A stretch of 64,000 nucleotides of DNA from Paraburkholderia flava. Lineage in GTDB: Bacteria > Pseudomonadota > Gammaproteobacteria > Burkholderiales > Burkholderiaceae. Location: positions 186,001 to 250,000 of the forward strand of contig NZ_SMRO01000004.1 of the NCBI RefSeq assembly GCF_004359985.1, given 5' to 3'. The position numbers and the translations under genes are program-made. This document shows, piece by piece, positions 16,561-26,213 of the stretch. The notes under the pieces were generated by a model that ran no database searches, was not told where the DNA came from, and saw nothing but the letters and a program-made list of their open reading frames with translations. Position 1 is the stretch's first letter. Every line of letters starts with the position of its first letter.

Positions 16561-17877
16561 TCACCACGCAGCCTGTGCAGCCAACGTGGCCTTCGGCATC
16601 ACTTCGTCCGGAAACGTCATCAGCACGCGCAGACCGCGGCCGTCGTGATTGCCGATTTCCCATTCGCCGCCCGCGCGGCGCACCAGCCGTTCGACGATCG
16701 CAAGACCGAGACCGCTGTGTCCGTTGCCGCCGCGCGCGGGGTCGAGCCGCACGAACGGCCGGCTCGCATTGATCAGATCCTGCGCGGCAATGCCCTTGCC
16801 GTTGTCGCTGACCGACAGCGTATAGCCGTCGCCCACGCGTGCGGTCGCCACGATGATCGGCGGCGCACCGTACGCATGCGCGTTGTCGAGCAGGTTCGAC
16901 AGGATGCGATCGAGCGTCGCGGCCGGTAGCCGGAAGGCCGAGCCCGCAGCCAGGTTCGTGAGTACGGCCGGCGCACCGGATGCGACCGCGCGATAGCTAC
17001 GCACGATCCGCTCGCACTGCGCATCGACTTCGACCGCTTCACTGCGATCGGCACCGTCGTGCGCAAAAACCAGAAACTGCTCGACGATATGCGTCAACGA
17101 ATCGACGTCGCGCACGACACCATCGCGCACCTTCGCCTCGTCCATCATCTCGGCCCGCAACCGCAGACGCGCAAGCGGCGTCTTCAGATCGTGCGCGACG
17201 CCCGCGAGCATCACCGCGCGATCGTTCTCGGTGTGCGCGATGTCCCGCACCATCTCGTTGAAACCGCGCGTGAGCTGACGCAGTTCGCGCGGCCCGCGCT
17301 CGGGCACCGGCGGCACCGGTAGCCCGCGACCGAAGCGTGCAACGGCCTGTGCCAGCGAGCGCAGCGGCTGCTGCAACTGCCACGCGGCAAAGAGCGCGGC
17401 CATCACGCCGACCGAAAAGATCACCGTGAGCCACAGCATCATCCGGTCGAGCGAGCGCGGCGGCCGCAGCGGCTGCACCGGCACGACGATCCAGTTGGGG
17501 TCGGTGAGCGCGCGCACCCACAGCACGGGCGGCTTGCCGGGCCAGCCGATGCGCACCTGAGTGGTAGACGGCACCCGGTCGCGGACGTCGTCGAGGAAAC
17601 GGCGCAGCCCTGCCGGCAAGTCCGGATGCTCCGGCGGCACGTCGGCACTCGCGGGGTCGACGAGTCGCACGCGCGACGGCAAAGGCTGATCGGGGCTGTG
17701 CACGACGTGCTGACGCACGGCGTCGACGAGGAAGATCGCTTCTTCTACTGCGTAGCGGCTCTGGAACTGGTTGCGTTCCAGACGGAACATCACGTAGCCC
17801 GCGAAATGCGAGACGAGCAGCACGCCGACGACCAGCAGAGCCAGTCGTCCGAACAGCGAATCAATGGGACGGCGCAT
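16561..17877 (-). CDS. Sensor histidine kinase (EnvZ-like)
   Basis: A 438-residue membrane kinase. Helix 1 (about 11-30), a periplasmic loop of about 110 residues, helix 2 (about 147-165), a HAMP linker (168-218), the phospho-accepting His229 in AGVAHDLKTPLARL, and the ATPase domain with the N box (LSNLLDNAHAYG), DNGKGI and GLGLAIVERL are all intact. The gene overlaps the end of the upstream response-regulator gene by 17 bases, so they form one operon. Its partner is the OmpR-type regulator; the divergent Spy-like gene is a likely target. Confidence 0.94.
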   Translation of the reverse strand: MRRPIDSLFGRLALLVVGVLLVSHFAGYVMFRLERNQFQSRYAVEEAIFLVDAVRQHVVHSPDQPLPSRVRLVDPASADVPPEHPDLPAGLRRFLDDVRDRVPSTTQVRIGWPGKPPVLWVRALTDPNWIVVPVQPLRPPRSLDRMMLWLTVIFSVGVMAALFAAWQLQQPLRSLAQAVARFGRGLPVPPVPERGPRELRQLTRGFNEMVRDIAHTENDRAVMLAGVAHDLKTPLARLRLRAEMMDEAKVRDGVVRDVDSLTHIVEQFLVFAHDGADRSEAVEVDAQCERIVRSYRAVASGAPAVLTNLAAGSAFRLPAATLDRILSNLLDNAHAYGAPPIIVATARVGDGYTLSVSDNGKGIAAQDLINASRPFVRLDPARGGNGHSGLGLAIVERLVRRAGGEWEIGNHDGRGLRVLMTFPDEVMPKATLAAQAAW

Positions 17878-18586
17878 GCTGTTCGCCGTCCGGCACGAAC
17901 ACGTAGCCGCGCCCGCGCACGGTCTGGATGAAGCGCGGCACGGACGGGTCCGTTTCGAGAATGCGCCGCAGGCGCCAGACCTGCACGTCGATGCCGCGGT
18001 CGGTGCCGTCGTACTCGGGACCGTGCAGCAGTTCGAGCAGACGTTCGCGGGTGAGCGTGCGCATCGGGTGATTGACGAAGATTTTCAGCAGCGCGAATTC
18101 GCTGCCCGACAGCGTGAGCGGCCGGCCTTCCTGATGCAGCGTGCGCGACTGGAAGTCGAGCGTGAAGCGGCCGAACGAAAACGGCTCACGCTGTTCGGGC
18201 GCCGCCGCCGACGGCAGCGTGCGGCGACGGCGCAGCACCGCCTGCACGCGCGCGAGCAGTTCGCGTGGATTGAACGGTTTGCCGAGGTAATCGTCCGCGC
18301 CCAGTTCGAGACCGACGATACGGTCCACGTCGTCGGCACGCGCAGTCAACATAATGACCGGGATGTCGTCGCCGGCCGCGCGCAGCTTGCGCAATGCGGT
18401 CAGCCCGTCCACGCCCGGCATCATCAGGTCCAGCACGATCAGGTCGGGACGTTCGCGTTCGAGCCGCCGTTCGAGCGACCCCGCGTCGTGCAGCACCGAA
18501 ACCTCGATGCCTTGACGGGCGAGATAGTCGCGCAGCAGGTCGCGCAGTTCGACGTCGTCGTCGACGACAAGAATTTGAGTAGCCAT
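17861..18586 (-). CDS. OmpR-family response regulator
   Basis: A 241-residue regulator. The receiver has Asp9-Asp11, phospho-acceptor Asp53 in LIVLDLMMPGVDG and the conserved Lys in LGKPFNPREL. The winged-helix DNA-binding domain is OmpR-like, with DRGIDVQVWRLRRILE and the terminal RFIQTVRGRGYVF. It is first in the operon with the kinase. Its family binds pairs of direct repeats spaced about 10-11 bases; such boxes are visible in the divergent promoter just upstream. Confidence 0.95.
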   Translation of the reverse strand: MATQILVVDDDVELRDLLRDYLARQGIEVSVLHDAGSLERRLERERPDLIVLDLMMPGVDGLTALRKLRAAGDDIPVIMLTARADDVDRIVGLELGADDYLGKPFNPRELLARVQAVLRRRRTLPSAAAPEQREPFSFGRFTLDFQSRTLHQEGRPLTLSGSEFALLKIFVNHPMRTLTRERLLELLHGPEYDGTDRGIDVQVWRLRRILETDPSVPRFIQTVRGRGYVFVPDGEQHAPSH

Positions 18587-18810
18587 GGTGCGAAGTTTAA
18601 CGCGCCAGACCAGCCGGATCGGCCCTCGCCGGTCGTCAAAGGGTTACCGGGTGTTACCGCGAAAGGCGCGAGTAATGTCGCGTAACACCGGCGATGCCCG
18701 TCGTAACACGACGCATCGCGCCCACCTCTACGCTGTGTCTTACCGGATGCGGCCACGTCGATTCACTGGTTGCCGCGTCGCCGGCCTAGTTCATCACAAG
18801 GAGCCTCTCA
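18587..18810. promoter_or_regulatory. Divergent promoter with GTTAC/GTAAC box array
   Basis: GGTTACC (18642-18648) and TGTTACC (18652-18658) are direct repeats with 10-base spacing, the usual OmpR-family geometry. Two further copies in the opposite orientation, GTAACAC at 18682-18688 and 18703-18709, are 21 bases apart. They lie between the two-component operon (minus) and the Spy-like gene (plus). Likely binding sites of the adjacent response regulator, controlling itself and the periplasmic protein; this is inference from position and spacing. Confidence 0.6.
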
Positions 18811-19365
18811 ATGTCCAACACTATGTCCGCGAAGACTTCGCGCCTCTTTGCCGTCGCCGCGGCATCGCTTGCTCTCGTCACCGGCCTGGCCTACGCGGCC
18901 GCTCCGGCCTCCGCCCCCGATGGCGGTCCCGGCGGCTGGCACGGCGGCCACTTCATGAAGCAGATCAAGGCGCTGCACGACCAGCTGAAACTGAACACCG
19001 ACCAGGAACGGCAATGGCAGGCCGCGCTCGACACGATGAAGCAGGGCCGCACGGCTGCCCGCGCGAATCACGAGCAGATGAAGCAGCAGTTCCAGACGAT
19101 GCAGCAACAGCCGATCCTCGATCTGAACGCGCTGCATAGCGCGCATCAACGTATCGAGCAGCAGGATGCGCAACTGCGCGAACAGACCGCGACCGCGTGG
19201 CTGAACTTCTACAACGGCCTGAACGACCAGCAGAAGACCATCGTCAGCACCGCGCTCAAGCAGCACTTCGCGAAGATGGCGGCGCGCCACGAGAAGATGC
19301 ACGAGCGCTGGGAGCAGCGTCATGATGGCGCTGCGTCGTCGGCGGCCATTGGTTTGAAGCCGTAA
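18811..19365 (+). CDS. Spy/CpxP-like periplasmic protein
   Basis: A 184-residue protein with a signal peptide (cleavage likely after AYA near residue 30), then a Gly/His-rich linker and a mostly helical, Gln/Met/His-rich body. The LNTDQERQWQAALDTM stretch is a version of the LTxxQ-type repeat of the CpxP/Spy family. Such proteins act as ATP-independent periplasmic chaperones or as inhibitors of the sensor kinase, and several bind metals through His/Met. Being divergent from an OmpR/EnvZ-type pair is the same layout as cpxP-cpxRA. A GGAG site sits before the ATG; a second ATG five codons in is possible. Confidence 0.82.
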   Translation: MSNTMSAKTSRLFAVAAASLALVTGLAYAAAPASAPDGGPGGWHGGHFMKQIKALHDQLKLNTDQERQWQAALDTMKQGRTAARANHEQMKQQFQTMQQQPILDLNALHSAHQRIEQQDAQLREQTATAWLNFYNGLNDQQKTIVSTALKQHFAKMAARHEKMHERWEQRHDGAASSAAIGLKP

Positions 19366-19412
19366 CGCTGTGTTCGACGTGACCGGCGGCTGTCGCTGTC
19401 GCCGGGCAAGAA

Positions 19413-19447
19413 AAAACGCCACGGGCTTTTAAGGCCCGTGGCGTTTT
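19413..19447. terminator. Bidirectional terminator between Spy-like gene and pirin gene
   Basis: AAAACGCCACGGGC (19413-19426) pairs perfectly with GCCCGTGGCGTTTT (19434-19447) around a 7-base loop, with A-run and T-run on the two sides. It serves the two converging genes. Confidence 0.88.
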
Positions 19448-19496
19448 GCGTCTGTCGTCGAGTAGACGGCCAGGCGCTAAAGCAGCAACCGCACGC

Positions 19497-20213
19497 TCAC
19501 GCGAGATCGAACAGCAATACCTCGGCTGCGTCGCCGTTCTCGATCGTCACCGTATCGACGTCGGCGATCATCGCGGCGTCGCCGGCCTGCAACGCGTTGC
19601 CGTTCACCGTCACCGCGCCGCGCGCTACGTGCACGTAGGCGCGCCGCCCGGCCGGCAGCGCAAACTGCGCGCGCTCGTCGCCGTCGAACAGCCCCGCGTG
19701 AATCGACGCGTCCGAGTGAATCGTCACCGAGCCGTCGCGTCCATCCGGCGACGCAACCACGCGCAGACGACCGCGCTTGTCTGCTTCCTCGAAGCGCTTT
19801 TCCTCGTAGCCTGGCTGATCGCCCTGCCGCTTCGGCAGAATCCAGATCTGCAGCAGATGCAGCGGCGCATCCTTCGACGCGTTGAACTCGCTGTGCATCA
19901 CGCCGGTTCCGGCGCTCATCCGCTGCACGTCGCCTGGGCTGATCGTCGAGCCGTTACCCATGCTGTCGCGATGCGACAGCCCGCCGTCCAGCACGTAGGT
20001 CACGATTTCCATGTCGCGGTGGCCGTGCGTGCCGAAGCCCCGGCCCGGTGCGATGCGGTCCTCGTTGATCACGCGCAGCGGTCCGTACTGCATGTGCGCG
20101 TCGTCGTAGTAATCGGCAAACGAAAAGCTGTGAAACGAGTCGAGCCAGCCGTGGTTGGCGTGGCCCCGTTCGGCCGAGCGGCGAATCCCGATCATGTCGA
20201 TCTCCAGTGTCAT
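19497..20213 (-). CDS. YhhW-type pirin, quercetin 2,3-dioxygenase-like
   Basis: A 238-residue bicupin, close to E. coli YhhW (231). The opening RGHANHGWLDSFHSFSFADYY is a hallmark of this branch. The metal site in the N-terminal cupin is complete: His63 and His65 in GTHGHRDMEI, His107 and Glu109 in VMHSEFN. YhhW has quercetin 2,3-dioxygenase activity in vitro; the natural substrate is unknown. The frame is open far upstream, but homology begins at about MIGIRRS, so the start is the ATG at 20213 or the one six codons later. Confidence 0.92.
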   Translation of the reverse strand: MTLEIDMIGIRRSAERGHANHGWLDSFHSFSFADYYDDAHMQYGPLRVINEDRIAPGRGFGTHGHRDMEIVTYVLDGGLSHRDSMGNGSTISPGDVQRMSAGTGVMHSEFNASKDAPLHLLQIWILPKRQGDQPGYEEKRFEEADKRGRLRVVASPDGRDGSVTIHSDASIHAGLFDGDERAQFALPAGRRAYVHVARGAVTVNGNALQAGDAAMIADVDTVTIENGDAAEVLLFDLA

Positions 20214-20576
20214 TGCGATGGTACGAATGTATGGCCGACCTGCCCGCAGGACAATCCGCATCGCCGCACAGGATCGTTTCGGCAATCCACTCAATGCGCG
20301 TGCTCGCCGCCTGCCGGATTCCGCCGCTGCGTTGCCCGGTCCGGCTGGCGCGAGGCGCGGCTTCGGGTAAAATACCGCGCTTTTCGGGCGTACAACGGCG
20401 GCAGTGGGCCGGCGCGGGGTCGCGCGGCACTGTTTCCGGCATCCGGATCGCGGGCACACAGCGATGCCCGGCTGGATGCGCGATACATTTTTGACCGCCT
20501 AGAATAGCGACGGCCGGCTCACTGCCGGCGGTCGTCGGGATCGCCGGATCGCGACGACCGGCAATACAGGAGAAAC
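20214..20576. other. Divergent intergenic region, pirin gene / basic amino-acid importer
   Basis: 363 bases without a convincing gene. A TAGAAT hexamer at 20500-20505, about 70 bases before the binding-protein ATG, is a possible -10 box for the importer operon; a clear -35 box is not seen. Confidence 0.3.
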
Positions 20577-21353
20577 ATGAGGAAGCTCGCACTGTGCGTA
20601 GCGCTGGCCATGCTGGCCACGGGCGCTGCCGCAAAAGAATGGAAGACGGTGCGCATCGGGGTCGACGCCAGTTATCCGCCGTTCGAATCGAAGGCGCCCA
20701 GCGGCGACGTCGTCGGCTTCGACGTCGATCTCACGAAAGCGCTCTGCGCGCGGATGCAGGTCCGCTGCGTGTGGGTCGAGCAGGATCTCGACGGGATGAT
20801 TCCCGCGCTGAAGGGCAAAAAATTCGATGCGATCGTGTCGTCGCTGACGGTCACCGACCGGCGCCGCGAACAGATCGACTTCTCCAGCAAGCTGTTCGAC
20901 TCCCCTGCCCGCATGATCGCGCGACGCGGTTCGCCATTGCTGCCCACGCCGCAGTCGCTGCGCGGCAAGCGCATCGGCGTCGAACAGGGCTCGACGCAGG
21001 AAACCTACGCGAAAACCTGGTGGGAGCCGAAGGGCGTCATCGTCGTCACCTACCAGAACCAGGATCAGGTCTACGCGGATCTCGCCTCGGGCCGTCTCGA
21101 CGCGACACTGCAGGACGAATTGCAGGCAGACGCAGGCTTTCTGAAAACGCCGCGCGGCCAAGGTTTCGCATGGGCCGGGCCGGCACTGCAGGATCCGCAA
21201 ACGCTCGGCGACGGCACCGCGATCGGCCTGCGCAAACAGGACGCCGATCTGAAGGCGGCGTTCGACCACGCGCTCACCGAGATCCACCGCGACGGCACCT
21301 TCGACCAGATCGCGAAACGGTACTTCGCTTACAGCATCTATTCGAGTCACTGA
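20577..21353 (+). CDS. Periplasmic binding protein for basic amino acids (ArgT/HisJ-like)
   Basis: A 258-residue family-3 solute-binding protein. A signal peptide (about 1-19, ending AAA) precedes IGVDASYPPFESKAPSG, the standard start of the lobe. The middle reads FDAIVSSLTVTDRRREQIDFS and the C-terminal half GKRIGVEQGSTQE. These match the lysine/arginine/ornithine and histidine receptors. It delivers the amino acid to the HisQM permease encoded downstream. The 306-base gap to the permease gene is unusually long for an operon and may contain its own control. An AGGAGA ribosome-binding site precedes the ATG. Confidence 0.93.
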   Translation: MRKLALCVALAMLATGAAAKEWKTVRIGVDASYPPFESKAPSGDVVGFDVDLTKALCARMQVRCVWVEQDLDGMIPALKGKKFDAIVSSLTVTDRRREQIDFSSKLFDSPARMIARRGSPLLPTPQSLRGKRIGVEQGSTQETYAKTWWEPKGVIVVTYQNQDQVYADLASGRLDATLQDELQADAGFLKTPRGQGFAWAGPALQDPQTLGDGTAIGLRKQDADLKAAFDHALTEIHRDGTFDQIAKRYFAYSIYSSH

Positions 21354-21659
21354 AACCAGACCGGCGGCACGCGACGGTCCGCCGTCGCGGCCGCCTTGCA
21401 TCACCGGCTCGGGGCAAGCCCGATGGGCGATCCGCAGCCGGCGTAATACAGTCGTAGCGCAGCAAAGAATCGAGTTGGGAATCAAGCTGGAAAAAGCGCT
21501 GCCGCGCCGGCAACGGCACAGCAGTCATGATTTGCACAGCGGTCCGCCGCGTGCGGCGCACCATCCGGAACCGGAATCGCAACCGGGACAGCCGGTGCGC
21601 CGCACGAAGCGGCCGCGTCTTTCGCGGCGCACCACGAGTGCGTCGTCGGGGACCCTCCT
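21354..21659. other. Long gap inside the basic amino-acid importer operon
   Basis: 306 bases between receptor and permease genes. No convincing coding potential and no strong terminator is seen. It may hold a processing site that lets the receptor be made in excess, or a second promoter. Confidence 0.3.
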
Positions 21660-22349
21660 ATGTTGCTTCAAGGCTATGGCCCGCTGATCCTGTCGGGCAC
21701 CTGGCAAACCGTCAAGCTGGCGGTCCTGTCGCTCGCGTTCGCGTTTCTGCTCGGCCTGATCGGCGCGGCGGCGAAGCTGTCGAAGAACCGCGTCTCGTCC
21801 GGCCTCGGCACGCTCTACACGACGCTGATCCGCGGCGTTCCCGATCTCGTGCTGATGCTGCTGCTGTTCTACAGCATCCAGATCTGGCTCAACAATCTGA
21901 CCGACCTGCTCGGCTGGGATCAGATCGACATCGATCCGTTCGTGGCCGGCGTCGCGGTACTCGGCTTCATCTACGGCGCGTACTTCACCGAGACCTTCCG
22001 CGGCGCGTTCCTCGCGGTGCCGCGCGGCCAGCTCGAAGCGGGTGTCGCGTACGGGATGAGCGGCTGGCAGGTGTTCTCGCGAATCATGTTCCCGCAGATG
22101 ATGCGCTTCGCGCTGCCCGGTATCGGCAACAACTGGCAGGTGATGGTCAAGGCCACCGCGCTCGTGTCGATCATCGGCCTCGCCGACGTCGTGAAGGCAT
22201 CGCAGGATGCCGGCAAGGGCACGTTGCGGTTCTTCTTCTTCACGCTGCTCGCCGGCGCGGTCTATCTCGCGATCACCGCTGTATCCAACCTGGTGCTGAT
22301 GTACCTCGAAAAGCGCTACTCCACCGGCGTGCGCAAGGCGGACCTATGA
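21660..22349 (+). CDS. Amino-acid ABC permease, HisQ-like
   Basis: A 229-residue inner-membrane permease with about five helices. The EAA loop appears as [20 protein letters not shown], followed by [17 protein letters not shown], typical of the His/Glu/Gln/Arg permease family. It pairs with the next product as the membrane heterodimer. Its stop codon overlaps the ATG of the next gene (ATGA), so translation is coupled. Although a valid TATG start is used, the ribosome-binding site (GGGGACC) is modest. Confidence 0.94.
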   Translation: MLLQGYGPLILSGTWQTVKLAVLSLAFAFLLGLIGAAAKLSKNRVSSGLGTLYTTLIRGVPDLVLMLLLFYSIQIWLNNLTDLLGWDQIDIDPFVAGVAVLGFIYGAYFTETFRGAFLAVPRGQLEAGVAYGMSGWQVFSRIMFPQMMRFALPGIGNNWQVMVKATALVSIIGLADVVKASQDAGKGTLRFFFFTLLAGAVYLAITAVSNLVLMYLEKRYSTGVRKADL

Positions 22350-23059
22350 CCGAGCTGTTTCAGGAATACTGGCGCAACTATCTGTACACCGACGGCTATC
22401 GCTTCACCGGCGTCGCGATCACGTTGTGGCTGCTTGCCGTGTCGATCGGACTCGGCTTCTGTCTGTCGGTGCCACTCGCGGTGGCCCGCGTGTCGAAGAA
22501 GAAATGGCTGTCGACGCTCGTCTGGCTCTATACGTATGTGTTCCGCGGCACGCCGCTCTATGTGCAGCTGCTGCTGTGCTACACCGGGCTCTACAGTCTC
22601 GAGATCATCCGCAATCACGAACTGACCAACGCGTTCTTCCGCGACGGCATGCACTGCACGCTGCTCGCGTTCACGCTGAACACCTGCGCGTACACGACCG
22701 AGATCTTCGCGGGCGCGATCAAGGCGACTGCCTACGGCGAGATCGAGGCGGCGCGCGCATACGGGATGTCGTCGTTCACGCTGTATCGCCGGATCATCCT
22801 GCCGTCCGCGCTGCGCCGTGCGCTGCCGCTCTACAGCAACGAAGTGATCCTGATGCTGCACGCGACGACGGTCGCCTTCACCGCGACGGTCCCCGACATC
22901 CTGAAGATCGCGCGCGACGTGAACTCCGCGACGTATCAGTCGTTCGGCGCGTTCGGCATCGCCGCTTTGCTGTACCTCGCCATTTCGTTCACGCTGGTGG
23001 CCCTGTTCCGCCGCGCCGAACGCCGCTGGCTCGCCTACCTGCGACCGCAGGGCAAATAA
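22346..23059 (+). CDS. Amino-acid ABC permease, HisM-like
   Basis: A 237-residue permease starting at the ATG that overlaps the previous stop. It has five or six helices and the EAA loop [19 protein letters not shown] followed by [16 protein letters not shown]. It matches HisM in length and in the N-terminal [18 protein letters not shown]. It is the second half of the transmembrane channel; the ATPase follows after 17 bases. Confidence 0.94.
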   Translation: MTELFQEYWRNYLYTDGYRFTGVAITLWLLAVSIGLGFCLSVPLAVARVSKKKWLSTLVWLYTYVFRGTPLYVQLLLCYTGLYSLEIIRNHELTNAFFRDGMHCTLLAFTLNTCAYTTEIFAGAIKATAYGEIEAARAYGMSSFTLYRRIILPSALRRALPLYSNEVILMLHATTVAFTATVPDILKIARDVNSATYQSFGAFGIAALLYLAISFTLVALFRRAERRWLAYLRPQGK

Positions 23060-23076
23060 GCCAGTCAAGGAACCAG

Positions 23077-23856
23077 ATGAATACCCAGACGCAAAAGCTT
23101 TTCGTCGACAACCTGCACAAACAGTACGGCGACAACGAAGTTCTCAAGGGCGTATCGCTGCGCGCGAATCGCGGCGACGTGATCAGCGTGATCGGCTCGT
23201 CGGGCTCGGGCAAGAGCACGATGCTCCGCTGCATCAACTTTCTCGAGCAGCCGAACGCGGGCCACATCTTCGTCGACGGCGAAGAAGTGCGCACCGCGAA
23301 AGATCGCCAGGGCGCGTTGCGCGTCGCCGATCACAAGCAGTTGCAGCGCGTGCGCACCAAACTCGCGATGGTCTTCCAGCACTTCAACCTGTGGGCGCAC
23401 ATGACGGTGCTGGAAAACGTCGTCGAAGCGCCGCTGCATGTGCTCGGCCTGTCGCGCAAGGAAGCCGAAGACCGCGCGCGCATGTATCTCGAGAAGGTCG
23501 GGCTGGCGCCACGCGTCGAGAAGCAGTATCCGTCGCATCTGTCGGGCGGCCAGCAGCAGCGCGTCGCGATCGCACGCGCGCTGGCGATGCATCCGGACGT
23601 GATGCTGTTCGACGAACCCACGTCCGCGCTCGACCCCGAACTCGTCGGCGAAGTGCTGAAGGTGATGCAGACGCTCGCCGAGGAAGGCCGCACGATGATC
23701 GTCGTCACGCACGAAATGGCATTCGCACGCAACGTGTCGAATCACGTGATGTTCCTGCATCAGGGACGCGTCGAAGAGGAAGGTGCGCCGGACGACGTGT
23801 TCGGCCAGCCGAAGAGCGAACGTCTGCGACAGTTTCTGGCGGGTAGTCTGAAATGA
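23077..23856 (+). CDS. Amino-acid ABC transporter ATPase, HisP-like
   Basis: A 259-residue ATPase. Walker A is GSSGSGKST, the signature [15 protein letters not shown], Walker [15 protein letters not shown], and the switch His lies in [11 protein letters not shown]. The extra segment between Walker A and the Q-loop ([20 protein letters not shown]) is characteristic of HisP. A GGAACCAG site precedes the ATG. It completes a four-gene importer for histidine or lysine/arginine/ornithine. Confidence 0.95.
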   Translation: MNTQTQKLFVDNLHKQYGDNEVLKGVSLRANRGDVISVIGSSGSGKSTMLRCINFLEQPNAGHIFVDGEEVRTAKDRQGALRVADHKQLQRVRTKLAMVFQHFNLWAHMTVLENVVEAPLHVLGLSRKEAEDRARMYLEKVGLAPRVEKQYPSHLSGGQQQRVAIARALAMHPDVMLFDEPTSALDPELVGEVLKVMQTLAEEGRTMIVVTHEMAFARNVSNHVMFLHQGRVEEEGAPDDVFGQPKSERLRQFLAGSLK

Positions 23857-23911
23857 CCTGAACCGGGACCGCGAACGGGCTTCACCCCGGATGTAGTCAA
23901 AGTAGTTTTAC

Positions 23912-23936
23912 AAGGCGCCTACGGCGCCTTTTTATT
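23912..23936 (+). terminator. Terminator of the basic amino-acid importer operon
   Basis: AAGGCGCC (23912-23919), loop TAC, GGCGCCTT (23923-23930), then TTTATTT. It lies 56 bases after the ATPase stop. Confidence 0.88.
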
Positions 23937-23939
23937 TGG

Positions 23940-24443
23940 CCTCGCGGATGCACGTTTCGCGCCTCCAGATCCCACAAAGTGCACCAAAACCACCATTTCA
24001 AGGCTTACTCCCGACGATTTTCAGCGTCAATAGTGGCAATCCTTAAGATTGCCTGCCCGAATCCGTGTTTCCCTTACCCCATAAGGCTTTGAAGGGTGTA
24101 AAGCGGGTTTGTTTAGTATCGTTGTGCACGACAGTATTGCAATTTGGCGACAACTGTTCGTAGGGGCAGCAATTTCTTCGCCCACGGGAGGCTATTTTTG
24201 CTAAATTAGTAACCAAAGTAGCAAAACAAAGTTGATTAAAAGTAGTTTCACTTCAAAGCACACAGGAGATACCGGTCGCGAGGGATCGGCAGACGAGTAG
24301 ACAGCCGCCACGGCTGCCCGTCACGAGACCATGCCCGCGCCCCGCCCGCGAATCTCCCCAAAACAAATTCTGCCCGGCGTTTTACCGCGTCCGGGCACTG
24401 TTGCAGTACTGGGTTTACTTTCTGACAGGGTATGGAGGAGAAG
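23940..24443. other. AT-richer leader and promoter region of the porin gene
   Basis: About 500 bases without a gene. The part 24181-24250 is much richer in A/T than its surroundings and has several AAAGTAG copies. It is likely the promoter zone of the strongly expressed porin; its length also allows a long untranslated leader or small RNA, for which there is no direct evidence. Confidence 0.4.
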
Positions 24444-25556
24444 ATGAAGAAAGCTTTGCTCGCGGCTTCGCTGCTGTCGATCGGCGTAGCGGCACATGCA
24501 CAGAGCAGTGTGACGCTGTACGGGCGCCTCGATGCTGGGCTCGAATACATGACTGGCGTCCCGACGGGCGTTGGTGCGAACGGCCAGGCAACCGGCAGCT
24601 CGCATCGCTTCAAGGCCGAGAGCGGCGACTGGGGCACGAGCCTGTGGGGTTTGAAGGGCGCTGAAGACATCGGTGGCGGTACGAAGATCGTGTTCCAGTT
24701 GGAAGGCAGCTTCAACACGATGAACGGCACGGGTCCGGGTAACAACGGTCTCTTCAATCGGTGGGCGACGATCGGTGCATCGAACAATGCATACGGTACC
24801 CTGCTGTTGGGCCGCGAACTCTTCATCTCGAACGGCGTGTGGGACTTCGATCCGTTCGGTCAATCGAACTGGTCGTCGGCATCGCTGGTCCGTGGTCGTA
24901 ACTGGCCGCAATCGAGCAACAACATTTCGTACCAGTCGCCGAAGATCGCCGGCTTCGACTTCTACGGCCAGTACGCGCTGTCGAACGCAACGAGCTGGAA
25001 TGCCAACCCGGCTCCGGGTGGGCAAGGCCGCGAAGGTGGTGCACAGATCACCTACACGTCGTCGCTGTTCCAGGTCCGCGGTATGTATGACGAAATCCGC
25101 AACCCGGCCAACGGTCAGTTCACCGATCCGTTCACGGCTTCGCGTGAATACACGGCAGCAGTCAACGTGTTCCTCGGCCAGTTCAAGATCCAGGGCGCGT
25201 ATCAGGCGATCCGCACGTCAGGCGGCACGGCAACGGCCGGCCAGGCACCGACGGCGCTCGATCACGAATGGGGCGGTGTGACGTGGCAAGCCACGCCGGC
25301 AGCCGCGCTGATCGCGGCGGTCTACCACGTGAACGCGAACAAGGGTCAAGGCAACGCAACGATCTACACGATCGGCGGCAGCTACAACCTGTCGAAGCGC
25401 ACGCTGCTCGACATCCAGATCGCTTCGGTCCGGAACAGCAAGACGGCTAACTTTGGCCTGAACGCGAACAACGAAGGCGACACCGCTGCAACCGACAACC
25501 CGCTCGTCGGCCACAGCCAGTCGGGCGTGTACGCCGGTATCCAGCACTCGTTCTAA
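24444..25556 (+). CDS. General porin (Gram-negative porin, OmpC-like)
   Basis: A 370-residue outer-membrane trimeric porin. The signal peptide MKKALLAASLLSIGVAAHAQ is followed by SSVTLYGRLDAGLEY, the standard mature start of Burkholderiales porins, and the protein ends in a C-terminal Phe after GVYAGIQHS, needed for barrel insertion. The ATG at 24444 has GGAGGAGA upstream; an in-frame ATG four codons earlier lies inside that site and is less likely. It provides diffusion of small solutes. A strong terminator follows. Confidence 0.95.
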   Translation: MKKALLAASLLSIGVAAHAQSSVTLYGRLDAGLEYMTGVPTGVGANGQATGSSHRFKAESGDWGTSLWGLKGAEDIGGGTKIVFQLEGSFNTMNGTGPGNNGLFNRWATIGASNNAYGTLLLGRELFISNGVWDFDPFGQSNWSSASLVRGRNWPQSSNNISYQSPKIAGFDFYGQYALSNATSWNANPAPGGQGREGGAQITYTSSLFQVRGMYDEIRNPANGQFTDPFTASREYTAAVNVFLGQFKIQGAYQAIRTSGGTATAGQAPTALDHEWGGVTWQATPAAALIAAVYHVNANKGQGNATIYTIGGSYNLSKRTLLDIQIASVRNSKTANFGLNANNEGDTAATDNPLVGHSQSGVYAGIQHSF

Positions 25557-25618
25557 TCGAACGTAGCTGACAGAACAGAAGCAAGAGACGTTTTCACGCT
25601 GCTGCGAGAGGCGCGTAT

Positions 25619-25654
25619 CGGTGCGATATCTGCAAGGGTATCGCACCGTTTTTT
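25619..25654 (+). terminator. Terminator of the porin gene
   Basis: CGGTGCGATA (25619-25628) pairs with TATCGCACCG (25639-25648) and is followed by six T residues. Confidence 0.92.
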
Positions 25655-25766
25655 ATTGCCCGCGCAGTACATGATGCTGCGCGATGCCGGCACACATCAA
25701 ACGTAAATCACACCGACGCCGTCTCGCAATACAACAACCGCTACGACCGCACGACGTCGACCAAAC

Positions 25767-26180
<414 letters not shown>

Positions 26181-26213
26181 TTAATCGGCTGCACTTCGTC
26201 GGCGCACGCCGCG

